Source of the DNA: Mesorhizobium sp.
GTDB taxonomy: Bacteria; Pseudomonadota; Alphaproteobacteria; Rhizobiales; Rhizobiaceae
Direction: 5' to 3'
DNA length: 13,783 bases
Assembly (NCBI GenBank): GCA_019509685.1
Contig: JAEKLU010000268.1
Location: forward strand, 1-13,783
The notes beneath the pieces were generated by a model. The model was not told the DNA's origin. It searched no databases and saw nothing but the letters and a program-made list of their open reading frames with translations. This document shows, piece by piece, positions 6,399-13,323 of this stretch. The position numbers and the translations under genes were made by a program. Numbering within the stretch: the first letter of the stretch is position 1; each line of letters begins with the position of its first letter.

Positions 6399-7879
6399 GG
6401 AGCCTTATCCTTCCACGGATCCTTGACCCTCGGCCACACCGGCCGTTTCAATTTCCTGTAATCCGTCACCGCCGGATTGCTCGGATAGGAACTCGGCGCC
6501 GCGACGTAGATGATCTCGGCGGCGATCGGTTCGAAGCCGGCGTAGAAATGGTTGGTCGATTTGATCAGCAGGATGTCCTTGGCCATCGGATCGATGCCGA
6601 TGTTGGAGAAGATGTCCGGCTCGAAGGTCTGGGTGCGGTTGGTGTTCAGGATAACATCGACCTCGGTGCCTTCGATGCGCACCACGGCCGACGGCCCCAA
6701 CGTCACCCGGCTCGGGCCAAAACTTTGCCAGGCTTCATTGATCGTCTTCAGCACCGTGACGCGCGCGTCGATCGGCTCGCCGGCCTGCGGTCCGGCCTTG
6801 CCGCCGAAACGCAGGTCGATGACCGCTCCTTCACCAGCCGCGTGACAGAAGGTTACCGCGATCGGGTCCCAGATGGTCGCCAGCCCTACATTGTGGATGC
6901 CGCGCTGAAGCAGTTCGCGAAGCACGTTCGTGCCATCGCCCGGCACGCCGCCGCCGGGATTGTCCCAGATATCGGCGATCACCACCGGCTTGTCCTGGCG
7001 CCCGGCGCAGACCGCCAGCGCCCGGTCGATGCCGTCGGCGGTGTTTAGCATCGTCATCGCCGTCTGCTCGCGCATGGCGTAGAGCTCGCGCCCGAGGCTT
7101 TCCGCCAACGCATCGCCCCTGGCCTTGTCGTTGTCGGTGACGACCAGGATGCGCGTGCCCATTTCCGGCACGTCGGCGGCCATGAAGCCGTGGACGACCG
7201 AGATTGACAGCACGCCATCCTTGCCATGCAGGTGTTTTATCTTGTCGACGAAAGAGCGCATCGGCTCGCGGCTGGTCGGCAGCACCTGGATCATGCGGCA
7301 GTCGAAGGTCGAGATCGCCGGCTCGATCTCGCCGCGCGCCGCCGCCAGGCCGAGCTCGACCACATGCTCGCCGCGCTCGTAGAAGTCGGTGTGCGGGAAT
7401 TCGAGGAAATAGGCCATGACATCGCAAGCCGCCACGCGCTTCGGCGTGAGATGGCTGTGCGGATCGAATTCCGAGGCGATCACCACTTTCGGGCCGACGA
7501 TGTTGCGCACGCGCTCCAGCAGATCGCCTTCGCAGTCGTCATAGCCTTGCGCCACCATGGCGCCGTGCAGGCCGAGGATGACGGCATCGACCGGCAGCGC
7601 CGCCTTGAGCTGATCGAGGATCTCGTCACGCAGCGCTTCAAAGGTCTGCCGCTGCACCAGGCCGCCGGGCTCGGCCCAGGTCGCGGTGCCTTCGATGACG
7701 GTGAGCCCTTCCGCGGCCGCGCGCTTGCGCAGCGCCACGATCGGCGAGGAGCACAAAGTCGGCGTCTCCGGATGCTTGCCTGGCCCGGCATAGAAGGCCA
7801 TGTCGAACGAGGCCCGGTCGGTCGGCACCGGCGAGAAGGTGTTGGTTTCCGTCGCCAGCGAGGCGGTGAAGATGCGCAT
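6353..7879 (-). CDS. M81 family metallopeptidase (MlrC-like)
   Basis: Encodes 508 residues of the M81/MlrC family (DUF1485 plus MlrC C-terminal domain). The founding member cleaves linearised microcystin; rhizobial members have no settled substrate. Seen: start MRIFTASLATETNTFSPV, LGLHGAMVAQGYDDCEGDLL (103-122 region), ASEFDPHSHL (135-144) and EFPHTDFYERG (160-170), which contain the likely metal ligands, then DNPGGGVPGDGTNVLREL (306-323) of the C-terminal domain. No signal peptide, so probably cytoplasmic. ATG 7879 has AGGAAAG 5 bases upstream on the minus strand. It is the last gene of the leftward arm, 19 bases after the permease stop. The ordinary C-terminus seems to end near WPRVKDPW (482-489). 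The last 15 residues, from about 494, are encoded by the inverted-repeat element. Confidence 0.92.
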   Translation of the reverse strand: MRIFTASLATETNTFSPVPTDRASFDMAFYAGPGKHPETPTLCSSPIVALRKRAAAEGLTVIEGTATWAEPGGLVQRQTFEALRDEILDQLKAALPVDAVILGLHGAMVAQGYDDCEGDLLERVRNIVGPKVVIASEFDPHSHLTPKRVAACDVMAYFLEFPHTDFYERGEHVVELGLAAARGEIEPAISTFDCRMIQVLPTSREPMRSFVDKIKHLHGKDGVLSISVVHGFMAADVPEMGTRILVVTDNDKARGDALAESLGRELYAMREQTAMTMLNTADGIDRALAVCAGRQDKPVVIADIWDNPGGGVPGDGTNVLRELLQRGIHNVGLATIWDPIAVTFCHAAGEGAVIDLRFGGKAGPQAGEPIDARVTVLKTINEAWQSFGPSRVTLGPSAVVRIEGTEVDVILNTNRTQTFEPDIFSNIGIDPMAKDILLIKSTNHFYAGFEPIAAEIIYVAAPSSYPSNPAVTDYRKLKRPVWPRVKDPWKDKAPPSPLVGEGVAEGDG

Positions 7880-7885
7880 GCAGAC

Positions 7886-7900
7886 TTTCCTGGAATTGCT
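7886..7900 (-). repeat. Second copy of the repeat head, at the M81 ribosome binding site
   Basis: On the minus strand AGCAATTCCAGGAAA is identical to the first 15 bases of the element at 3597-3611. As there, it lies at a TAG stop: here its AG overlaps the permease stop. Its AGGAAA, followed by G, forms the M81 ribosome binding site. It may be a remnant of the same repeat or a coincidence. Confidence 0.4.
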
Positions 7901-8723
7901 ATTTGACCGCCCCGAGCGCCAGCCCGCGGACAAGGTAGCGTTGCAGCCAGATGAAGAGGATCGCCACCGGCAGCGTCGCCAGCAGCGTGGCCGCCATGAC
8001 ATGGTGCCATTCGATCGTGTAGCGGCCGGCGACCAGCGAGAAAACCTGGATCGGCAGCGTGTAGCTTTCCTGGCTGCGCAGCATGGTCAGCGCGACGACG
8101 AACTCGTTCCAGGCATTGATGAAGGTAAAGATGGCGGTGACGGCGATCGCCGGCAGGCAAAGCGGCAGGAACACTTTGCGCAGCGTCAGCCAGCGTCCGG
8201 CGCCTTCCATCCAGGCAGCTTCCTCGAGATCGCGCGGAATGGTGTCGAAATAGCTCTGCAGCATCCAGACGGTGAAGGCGACGTTGAAGGCCATGTAGAT
8301 GAAGCCGAGCGCGGTCGTCGATTCGACCAGCCCCCAGGCGGCCATCAGCCTAAACAGGCCGAGCACCAGCACGATCGGCGAGATCATCTGCGAGATCAGA
8401 AGGAACTGGCGGAAGGCACCATAGCCGGCAAAGCGAAAGCGCGACATGGCGTAGGCCGCCGGCACCGAGATCAGGATGGCGCCGACGGTCGCCAGCGCCG
8501 AGACATAGAGCGAGTTCATGAGCGCGCGTCCGAAGCCGGTCGCCACCCACATGTCGGAAAAATTCGACCAGCGGAATTCGCTCGGCCACCAGGTTGGAGT
8601 CAGCACCTCGGTGCGCGGCTTGACTGCGGTCAGGAACATCACGGCGAAGGGGAAGATCGTCACCACGATCAGCGGTGCGAGCAGCAGCCAGGCGATGATG
8701 GTGCGTTTCAGCTTGCCGCTCAT
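7899..8723 (-). CDS. ABC transporter permease, CUT1 (MalG-like) type
   Basis: Encodes a 274-residue inner-membrane permease with about six hydrophobic segments, the first at residues 9-31 ([20 protein letters not shown]). The EAA loop that docks the ATPase is [20 protein letters not shown] (167-186), followed by [20 protein letters not shown], matching the MalG/UgpE branch of carbohydrate importers. The start at 8723 overlaps the stop of the upstream permease in an ATGA junction, so translation is coupled and the two permeases are probably made as a heterodimer. Substrate is not visible from sequence; CUT1 systems usually import oligosaccharides, polyols or glycerophosphodiesters. The short MSGKLKR N-terminus is positively charged, as expected for the cytoplasmic side. 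Confidence 0.93.
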   Translation of the reverse strand: MSGKLKRTIIAWLLLAPLIVVTIFPFAVMFLTAVKPRTEVLTPTWWPSEFRWSNFSDMWVATGFGRALMNSLYVSALATVGAILISVPAAYAMSRFRFAGYGAFRQFLLISQMISPIVLVLGLFRLMAAWGLVESTTALGFIYMAFNVAFTVWMLQSYFDTIPRDLEEAAWMEGAGRWLTLRKVFLPLCLPAIAVTAIFTFINAWNEFVVALTMLRSQESYTLPIQVFSLVAGRYTIEWHHVMAATLLATLPVAILFIWLQRYLVRGLALGAVK

Positions 8724-9589
8724 GCCCGCTGCTCCCGCATGGCCAGACGCACATAGATCAGGGTGAAGACAAGCAGGATGGCGAACATCACCAGCGAGAC
8801 CGCCGAGGCTTCGCCCAGTTTGCCGATGCGGAAGGCAAGCTTGTAGAGGTGGGTGACGAGGATGTCGGTCGAGTTCGCCGGCCCGCCCTGCGTCATCACC
8901 CAGATGATCGGGAAGGAATTGAAGACGTAGATGGTGTTGAGCACGATGGCGATGTTGATGAACGGTTTCAGCAGCGGAAAGGTGATCTCGCGGAATTGCT
9001 GCAGCGGTGTCGCGCCCTCGAGCGCCGCCGCCTCGTAGAGATCGTCGGGGATCGACGACAGGCCGCCGAGGAAGATCGTAGTGGTGAACGGCACCGTCAC
9101 CAATATGCCGATCAGCACCTGCATCGGGAAGGCGGTCTCGGCGCGCGCCAGCCACTGGATGTTCTCATGGATCAGGCCGAGCCCGATCAGCGCCGAATTC
9201 AGCATGCCGCTTTCGCCGTTGAGCGCCCAGCGCCAGACCACCGCCGTCATCGTCAGCGACACCGCCCAGGGCAGCATGATGATGACGCGGGCAATGCCGC
9301 GGCCGTAGAAATCCATGTTGAGGATCATCGCCACCGGGACCGACAGCAGCAGCGCGCCGCCGACCACGAGCACCGTCCACAGTCCGGTCCGCCAGAGCGC
9401 TGCGACAAAATCCGGATCGGCAAACAACTCGGTGAAATTGGCGAAGCCGGTGAAGTCGCGCAGCTGGCCGAAGCGGCTGACGTCATGCGTCGAGATCTGC
9501 ACCAGGTCCCAGACCGGCCAGAAGATCACCACCGCCGCCAGGAATAGGCTGGGCAGGGTCAGCAGATAGGGCAGGATCCGGCTTTGCAT
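8720..9589 (-). CDS. ABC transporter permease, CUT1 (MalF/UgpA-like) type
   Basis: Encodes a 289-residue inner-membrane permease, first partner of the pair. Hydrophobic segments include 7-26, 69-90, 101-120, 157-176 and the last around 260-280. The EAA motif is [20 protein letters not shown] (185-204), followed by [20 protein letters not shown], as in the MalF/UgpA branch. The motif [20 protein letters not shown] is a frequent periplasmic signature in these proteins. The start ATG 9589 shows no strong Shine-Dalgarno, which may reflect a weak signal or different control after the long gap from the binding-protein gene. It lies 416 bases from that gene, separated by a repeat and a stem-loop, yet in the same direction. 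Confidence 0.93.
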   Translation of the reverse strand: MQSRILPYLLTLPSLFLAAVVIFWPVWDLVQISTHDVSRFGQLRDFTGFANFTELFADPDFVAALWRTGLWTVLVVGGALLLSVPVAMILNMDFYGRGIARVIIMLPWAVSLTMTAVVWRWALNGESGMLNSALIGLGLIHENIQWLARAETAFPMQVLIGILVTVPFTTTIFLGGLSSIPDDLYEAAALEGATPLQQFREITFPLLKPFINIAIVLNTIYVFNSFPIIWVMTQGGPANSTDILVTHLYKLAFRIGKLGEASAVSLVMFAILLVFTLIYVRLAMREQRA

Positions 9590-9757
9590 CGACTGGTTTG
9601 TATCGCGTTGCGGGTGGAGATTGGATTGCGCTGGCTTAACGATCGACTTAATCCCGCCTCGTTCTTCTCAGGACACGGCTTCAGGATTGCTTGCAAGCGT
9701 CGATGCTGCCCCTCACCCTTCTGCCTTTCCCCGCGGCGGTTGCGGAAGAGAGCCATT
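9590..9757. other. Non-coding stretch upstream of the permease genes
   Basis: Part of the 416-base gap between the binding-protein and permease genes. I see no credible ORF, RNA gene or strong promoter here. The bases from about 9709 (CCCCTCACCCTTCTGCC) resemble the edge of the composite repeat that follows. If the permeases have a promoter of their own it would lie here, but I could not pick one with confidence. Confidence 0.4.
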
Positions 9758-9943
9758 CCTCTCCCCCGTCGATCGGGGGAGAGGTGTCGAGCGAAGCTCG
9801 ACGGAGTGGGGGTCGACGCTTTGGTGCAAGGTGAGGCGATATTTGCGTCGAATTCCCTTCGTATGGCGGTGGCGGTTGCCAGGTGGTTCCCCCACTCCGT
9901 CTCGGCTTCGCCGAGCCACCTCTCCCCCCTCCGGAGGGAGAGG
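9758..9943. repeat. Composite inverted repeat inside the ABC operon
   Basis: Two inverted units flank a 76-base core. The left unit has an 11-base stem CCTCTCCCCCG/CGGGGGAGAGG (9758-9768 with 9774-9784), the hairpin TCGAGC-GAA-GCTCGA (9787-9801) and the arm ACGGAGTGGGGG (9801-9812). The right unit has the exact complement CCCCCACTCCGT (9889-9900), the hairpin CTCGGC-TTC-GCCGAG (9901-9915), and CCTCTCCC/GGGAGAGG (9919-9926 with 9936-9943). The order of modules is the same as in the repeat at 6252-6398 although the bases differ. It resembles rhizobial mosaic elements. It sits inside a probable transcript and could affect downstream expression or message stability. Confidence 0.85.
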
Positions 9944-9955
9944 AAGGAAAAGGGT

Positions 9956-9983
9956 GGCGCGCTCCGACGGGGTGGAGCGCGCC
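9956..9983 (-). terminator. Stem-loop after the binding-protein gene
   Basis: A perfect 10-base stem, GGCGCGCTCC with GGAGCGCGCC, closes an 8-base loop. On the minus strand it begins 22 bases after the binding-protein stop and is followed by ACCCTTTTCC, a short weak T-run. It may be a partial terminator or a 3' stabiliser. Such structures after the binding-protein gene commonly raise its level above that of the permeases. Confidence 0.6.
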
Positions 9984-10005
9984 ACGGGCGCAGGGAGATA
10001 CGCCC

Positions 10006-11235
10006 TTATTTCTTCTTGAGCACCGCGTTGGCCTTGTCGGCGGCGTCCTTCAGGCCTGCCTCGGGGTCACCGCCGAGGTAGATTTTCTGCATGGCATCCG
10101 ATGTGATCTGGGCGACCTCTTCCCAGCCGGGGATGACCGGGGCGAAGCGGGCGTCAGGCAGGAGCGCGGTGAAGGCGGCCAGGTCGGCGTTGTTGACGTA
10201 ATAATCCATCTTGGCCTCTTCCTTGTTCACCGGCAGGAAGCCTTCGCCTTGCGTGAACTTGGCGCGCTGCTCCTTGGTGAACAGGAAGTCGAGCAGCTTC
10301 CAGGCCTCGTCCTTGTTCTTGGAGTTCTTGAACATGATGATCGAATCGGTGACGCCATAGGTGCCGCGCGCGCCGGTCGGGCCCGCCGGAATGGCGGCGA
10401 CGCCATATTTCAGGCTCGGCGCCTCTTCCTTGATCTGGTTGGACAGGAAGGGCGCGGTGATCATCATGCCGACCTTGCCCTGCTTGAACAGGTTCTGCAC
10501 GTCCTCACGGTTGTTGGAAGTGACGCCCGGTTCCGTCAGGCCTTCGTCGATCATCGACTTGTAGAGCTTGGCCGCCTCGAGCGCGCCCGGCGTGCCGAGG
10601 CCCGATGTGCCGTCCTTGTTGAGGATCTCGGTGCCCTGCGACCACATCGCGTAGTAGTAGTAGACGTCGGTCTCGATTTCCTTGCCCTGCAAGCCGAAGC
10701 CGAAGGCGCCGATCGCCTTGATCTTGCGCGCGTCGTCCTGCAGCTCGGTCCAGGTTGCCGGCGGCTTGGCGATGCCGGCTTTCTCGAACAGCTCCTTGTT
10801 GTAGTACATGGCGCGCGCAGAGGCGGCGATCGGCAGGCCATAGGTGTGGCCGCCCATGATCGAAGGCTGCAGGAAGGTGTCGATGAAGCGGTCCTTGAAC
10901 TCGGGCTTGATGTAGCTGTCGAGCGGCTCGGCGACGTCCTGCTGCACGAAATCGATCAGCCAGCGCGTGCCGATGATCGACAGGTCCGCATTCGTGCCGG
11001 CGCTGATGTCAGTGGTCAACTTCTGCAGCAGCACGTCCCACGGCACCACTTCGTATTTGATGGTGATGCCCGGGTTGGCTGCCTCGAATTCCTTCTTGAC
11101 CGCCTCGAAATAAGGGCCGGTCTTGGCGCTGTATTCGGCAACGGTGACGCGCACCTCGCCGGCGTCGGCGGGCACGGCCAACGCCAGCATGCTCATTCCG
11201 GCCAACAGGCCGACAGTCCATTTCGCAAGGCTCAT
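10006..11235 (-). CDS. ABC transporter extracellular solute-binding protein, family 1
   Basis: Encodes a 409-residue periplasmic binding protein of the MalE/UgpB type (solute-binding family 1), the substrate receptor of the importer. Residues 1-25 are a Sec signal peptide (KWTVGLLAGMSMLALAV, cleavage near PADA-GE). Mature features include YFEAVKKEFEAANPGITIKY (about 42-61), AMYYNKELFEKAGIAKPPAT (142-161), QGKVGMMITAPF and the C-terminal PVIPGWEEVAQ, all typical of the family. No lipobox cysteine follows the signal, so it should be soluble. ATG 11235 has GGGAG 7 bases upstream. It heads the leftward arm and is followed by a stem-loop, then the permeases. The ligand is not predictable; a sugar, polyol or oligosaccharide would be usual. 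Confidence 0.94.
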   Translation of the reverse strand: MSLAKWTVGLLAGMSMLALAVPADAGEVRVTVAEYSAKTGPYFEAVKKEFEAANPGITIKYEVVPWDVLLQKLTTDISAGTNADLSIIGTRWLIDFVQQDVAEPLDSYIKPEFKDRFIDTFLQPSIMGGHTYGLPIAASARAMYYNKELFEKAGIAKPPATWTELQDDARKIKAIGAFGFGLQGKEIETDVYYYYAMWSQGTEILNKDGTSGLGTPGALEAAKLYKSMIDEGLTEPGVTSNNREDVQNLFKQGKVGMMITAPFLSNQIKEEAPSLKYGVAAIPAGPTGARGTYGVTDSIIMFKNSKNKDEAWKLLDFLFTKEQRAKFTQGEGFLPVNKEEAKMDYYVNNADLAAFTALLPDARFAPVIPGWEEVAQITSDAMQKIYLGGDPEAGLKDAADKANAVLKKK

Positions 11236-11409
11236 CTGATTTCTCCCATTGATGCACGTTGGCGCCTGACTCTTATGAGCGCAGGATTTATGTGACTTTC
11301 CTACATTATCCATCATTTGAGGCCATGCAAGCAGTTTATCGTGTTGCTTATTTACATTTGGTTGGGTAGCGTACCCAGTCAAAAATGAAGGGGCGGAGGA
11401 GCGCGCAGC
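11236..11409. promoter_or_regulatory. Divergent control region of the ABC locus
   Basis: This 174-base gap between the binding-protein gene (leftward) and the SDR gene (rightward) is clearly richer in A and T than its surroundings, as expected for a promoter region. For the leftward arm, GATAAT (11310-11305) is a fair -10, but the best -35-like TTGCAT (11330-11325) is only 14 bases away. For the rightward arm, TTGCTT (11344-11349) and TAGCGT (11367-11372) are 17 bases apart. Both assignments are weak and are offered as candidates. Confidence 0.45.
11363..11377. promoter_or_regulatory. Palindromic operator candidate
   Basis: TGGGTA-GCG-TACCCA is a perfect 6-base inverted repeat with a 3-base centre. 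It overlaps the candidate -10 of the rightward operon and adjoins TTGACT on the opposite strand. The natural candidate binder is the RpiR-type regulator encoded at the end of the same operon, but that is inference from position. It does not match the GGAA-N6-TTCC type I associate with one rhizobial RpiR-family protein, IolR. Confidence 0.4.
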
Positions 11410-12180
11410 GTGGTTTCGAGAACCGAGTTCGAGGGCAAGACGGTTGTCGTCACCGGCGCGGGCGGCGGCCTTGGTTCGGCGATCGTGGCGCTTATGGCCG
11501 AGCGCGGCGCACGCATCGTCGGTTGTGATCAGTCGGCGGAAGCGCTGGCCAGCCCGCATATCGCCTCGCGCCATGTCTTCAACCTGCTCGACCGGGCCTC
11601 GATCGAAGCGGCAATCCCGGCCTTGCTCGACCGGGACGGCGTTCCCGACATCCTGATCAACGATGCCGGCTAGACGCGCGCCGAGACACTGAGGGCGCTG
11701 ACGGCGGATAAGATCGAGCACGAGCTCGACCTCAACCTGACCGGCGTCATGACTTTCGCCGACCCGGTCATCAAGGCGATGGCGGCGCGCGGCTCCGGCA
11801 GCATCGTCTTCATCTCCTCGGTCAACGCGATTTCGCATTTCGGCAATCCGGCCTATGCCGCCGCCAAGGCCGGCATCAACGCCTACGCCAAGTCGATCGC
11901 CGTCGAGCTCGGCCGCGACGGGTTGCGCGCCAATGTCGTGTGCCCGGGTTCGATCCGCACCGCCGCCTGGGACCATCGCCTGGCCAAGGATCCGGAAATC
12001 CTCGGCCGCCTGCAGCGGCTCTATCCACTCGGCCGCATCGTCAATGCTGTGGAAGTGGCCGAAGCCGTGGCTTTCCTTGCCTCCGACCGCGCATCCGGCA
12101 TAACTGGAGCGGTGGTGCCGGTGGACGCCGGGCTGACAGCCGGCTACCTGCCCTTCATCGATGACATTCTGGGAGCGTGA
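11410..12180 (+). pseudogene. SDR family oxidoreductase interrupted by one amber codon
   Basis: The frame from GTG 11410 to TGA 12178-12180 encodes a classical short-chain dehydrogenase of 256 codons, broken only by TAG at 11671-11673 (codon 88). Before it are the NAD(P)-binding TGAGGGLG (15-22) and ILINDAG (81-87, usually NNAG). After it, in the same frame, are DLNLTG with Asn109, FISSVNAIS with probable catalytic Ser136, and YAAAK with Tyr149 and Lys153. All active-site residues are therefore intact apart from the stop. GGAGGAG lies 8 bases before the GTG. A restart at ATG 11749 would lack the Rossmann core and should be inactive. Recent inactivation, stop-codon readthrough or a sequencing error are all possible. 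Likely role if intact: oxidation of a polyol or sugar derivative imported by the ABC system. Confidence 0.88.
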
Positions 12181-12182
12181 CC

Positions 12183-13250
12183 ATGACCGACGTCCAGTTT
12201 CGCAACCTGTCGAAATCCTTCGGCCAGCACAAAATCCTCGAGGACATCGACCTCGACATCCGGACCGGCGAGTTCGTCGTGCTGGTCGGGCCGTCCGGCT
12301 GTGGCAAGTCCACCCTGCTGCGCATGCTGGCCGGGCTGGAGACGATCACCTCCGGCGATCTGCTGATCGGCGGGGTGCGCGCCAACGAGTTGCCGCCGCA
12401 GCAGCGCAACATCGCCATGGTGTTCCAGTCCTATGCGCTGTTTCCGCACCTGAAGGCTGCGGAGAATATCGGCTTCGGCCCGAAGATCCGTGGCGAGAAC
12501 CGCACCGCCATCGATGCCAAGGTCAAGAAGGCGTCCGGGGTGCTCAACCTCTTCTCCTATCTCGACCGCTACCCGAGGCAATTGTCGGGCGGCCAGCGCC
12601 AGCGCGTCGCCATGGGCCGCGCCATCGTGCGCGAGCCTTCGGTGTTTTTGTTCGACGAGCCGCTTTCGAACCTCGATGCGCAATTGCGGGTGCAGATGCG
12701 CACCGAGATCAAGGCGCTGCACCAGCGGCTGAAATCGACCATCGTCTATGTCACCCACGACCAGATCGAGGCCATGACCATGGCCGACCGCATCGTGGTG
12801 ATGGATCGCGGCCGCATCCAGCAGGTCGGCGCGCCACTGGAGCTTTACGACAAGCCGGCCAACAAGTTCGTCGCCGGTTTCCTCGGCTCGCCGTCGATGA
12901 GCTTTGTCTCCGGGGCGCTGAAGTCGACGTCGGACAAGACCTGGTTCGAGTCGGCCGGCGGCGGGCGCCTTGCGCTCGCCGGCAAGGCTGCGCCGGCAGG
13001 CAGTGCTGTAGAGGCCGGCATCCGGCCCGAGCACTTTGTCATCGGTGAAGCTGCCGATGCCATGGCGCTCAAGGTGGATGTCGTCGAGCCGACCGGTTCC
13101 GAGACCCATGTCTATGGCGCCATCGGCGCCGACACGGTACGCGCGGTGTTCCACGATCGGCTGCCGGTCAGGCCGGGCGACCTGTTGCCGGTCTCGGTCG
13201 ACCCCCGCAACATCCATCTGTTCGACAAGGCGACGGGCCTGCCGCTATAA
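12183..13250 (+). CDS. ABC transporter ATP-binding protein, UgpC/MalK type
   Basis: Encodes a 355-residue ATPase energising the CUT1 importer on the cytoplasmic face of the membrane. All ABC motifs are present: Walker A GPSGCGKST (36-44), Q-loop Gln82, signature LSGGQ (134-138), Walker B FLFDEP (155-160), D-loop SNLD (162-165) and switch His192 in THDQ. Residues from about 235 form the C-terminal regulatory OB/TOBE domain, including GIRPEHF (279-285) and NIHLFD (343-348). GGGAG lies 7 bases before ATG 12183; a GTG at 12177 overlapping the SDR stop is an alternative. It follows the broken SDR gene in the same transcript, so the nonsense codon could have a polar effect. Its permease and receptor partners are in the divergent arm. 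Confidence 0.95.
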   Translation: MTDVQFRNLSKSFGQHKILEDIDLDIRTGEFVVLVGPSGCGKSTLLRMLAGLETITSGDLLIGGVRANELPPQQRNIAMVFQSYALFPHLKAAENIGFGPKIRGENRTAIDAKVKKASGVLNLFSYLDRYPRQLSGGQRQRVAMGRAIVREPSVFLFDEPLSNLDAQLRVQMRTEIKALHQRLKSTIVYVTHDQIEAMTMADRIVVMDRGRIQQVGAPLELYDKPANKFVAGFLGSPSMSFVSGALKSTSDKTWFESAGGGRLALAGKAAPAGSAVEAGIRPEHFVIGEAADAMALKVDVVEPTGSETHVYGAIGADTVRAVFHDRLPVRPGDLLPVSVDPRNIHLFDKATGLPL

Positions 13251-13271
13251 CGCCCACCCTTGTGAGGCAAT

Positions 13272-13323
13272 GGCATGAAGACGAAGCGACAAACACGATG
13301 ACGAAAACACGGGCATGAAGACG
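13272..13323 (+). repeat. Short direct repeat before the regulator gene
   Basis: GGCATGAAGACG occurs at 13272-13283 and again at 13312-13323, 40 bases apart. The second copy spans the start codon of the RpiR gene. It looks like a small local duplication that created two copies of the same translation start context, ATGAAGACG. Confidence 0.7.
13275..13318 (+). promoter_or_regulatory. Chain of tiny ATGA-linked ORFs leading into the regulator
   Basis: ATG 13275 has GAGG 7 bases upstream and opens the eight-codon ORF MKTKRQTR, ending at TGA 13299-13301. That stop overlaps ATG 13298, which opens MTKTRA, ending at TGA 13316-13318. This overlaps ATG 13315 of the RpiR gene. Both junctions are ATGA. 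The regulator has no clear Shine-Dalgarno of its own, so translation could reach it by reinitiation. Expression of the peptides is inference. Confidence 0.4.

Noticed and set aside
7800..8756. Open plus-strand frame of 318 codons opposite the M81 and permease genes
   Set aside because: The translation is dominated by Arg, Gln, His and Asp as expected of antisense GC-rich DNA, and the opposite strand encodes clear ABC permease and M81 motifs.
9883..11295. Open plus-strand frame of 470 codons opposite the binding-protein gene
   Set aside because: It begins inside the repeat and reads antisense through the solute-binding protein gene. No domain or ribosome binding site supports it.
11281..11300. 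GGATTTATGTGACTTTCC considered as an RpiR/IolR-type operator
   Set aside because: The ends GGA and TCC are too far apart and the arms are not complementary; it does not fit GGAA-N6-TTCC.
10006..11976. Very long open minus-strand frame, 656 codons
   Set aside because: Only the part from 11235 down is a gene, with signal peptide and binding-protein motifs. The upstream extension is antisense to the SDR gene and is rich in Arg, Asp and Gly with no recognisable domain.
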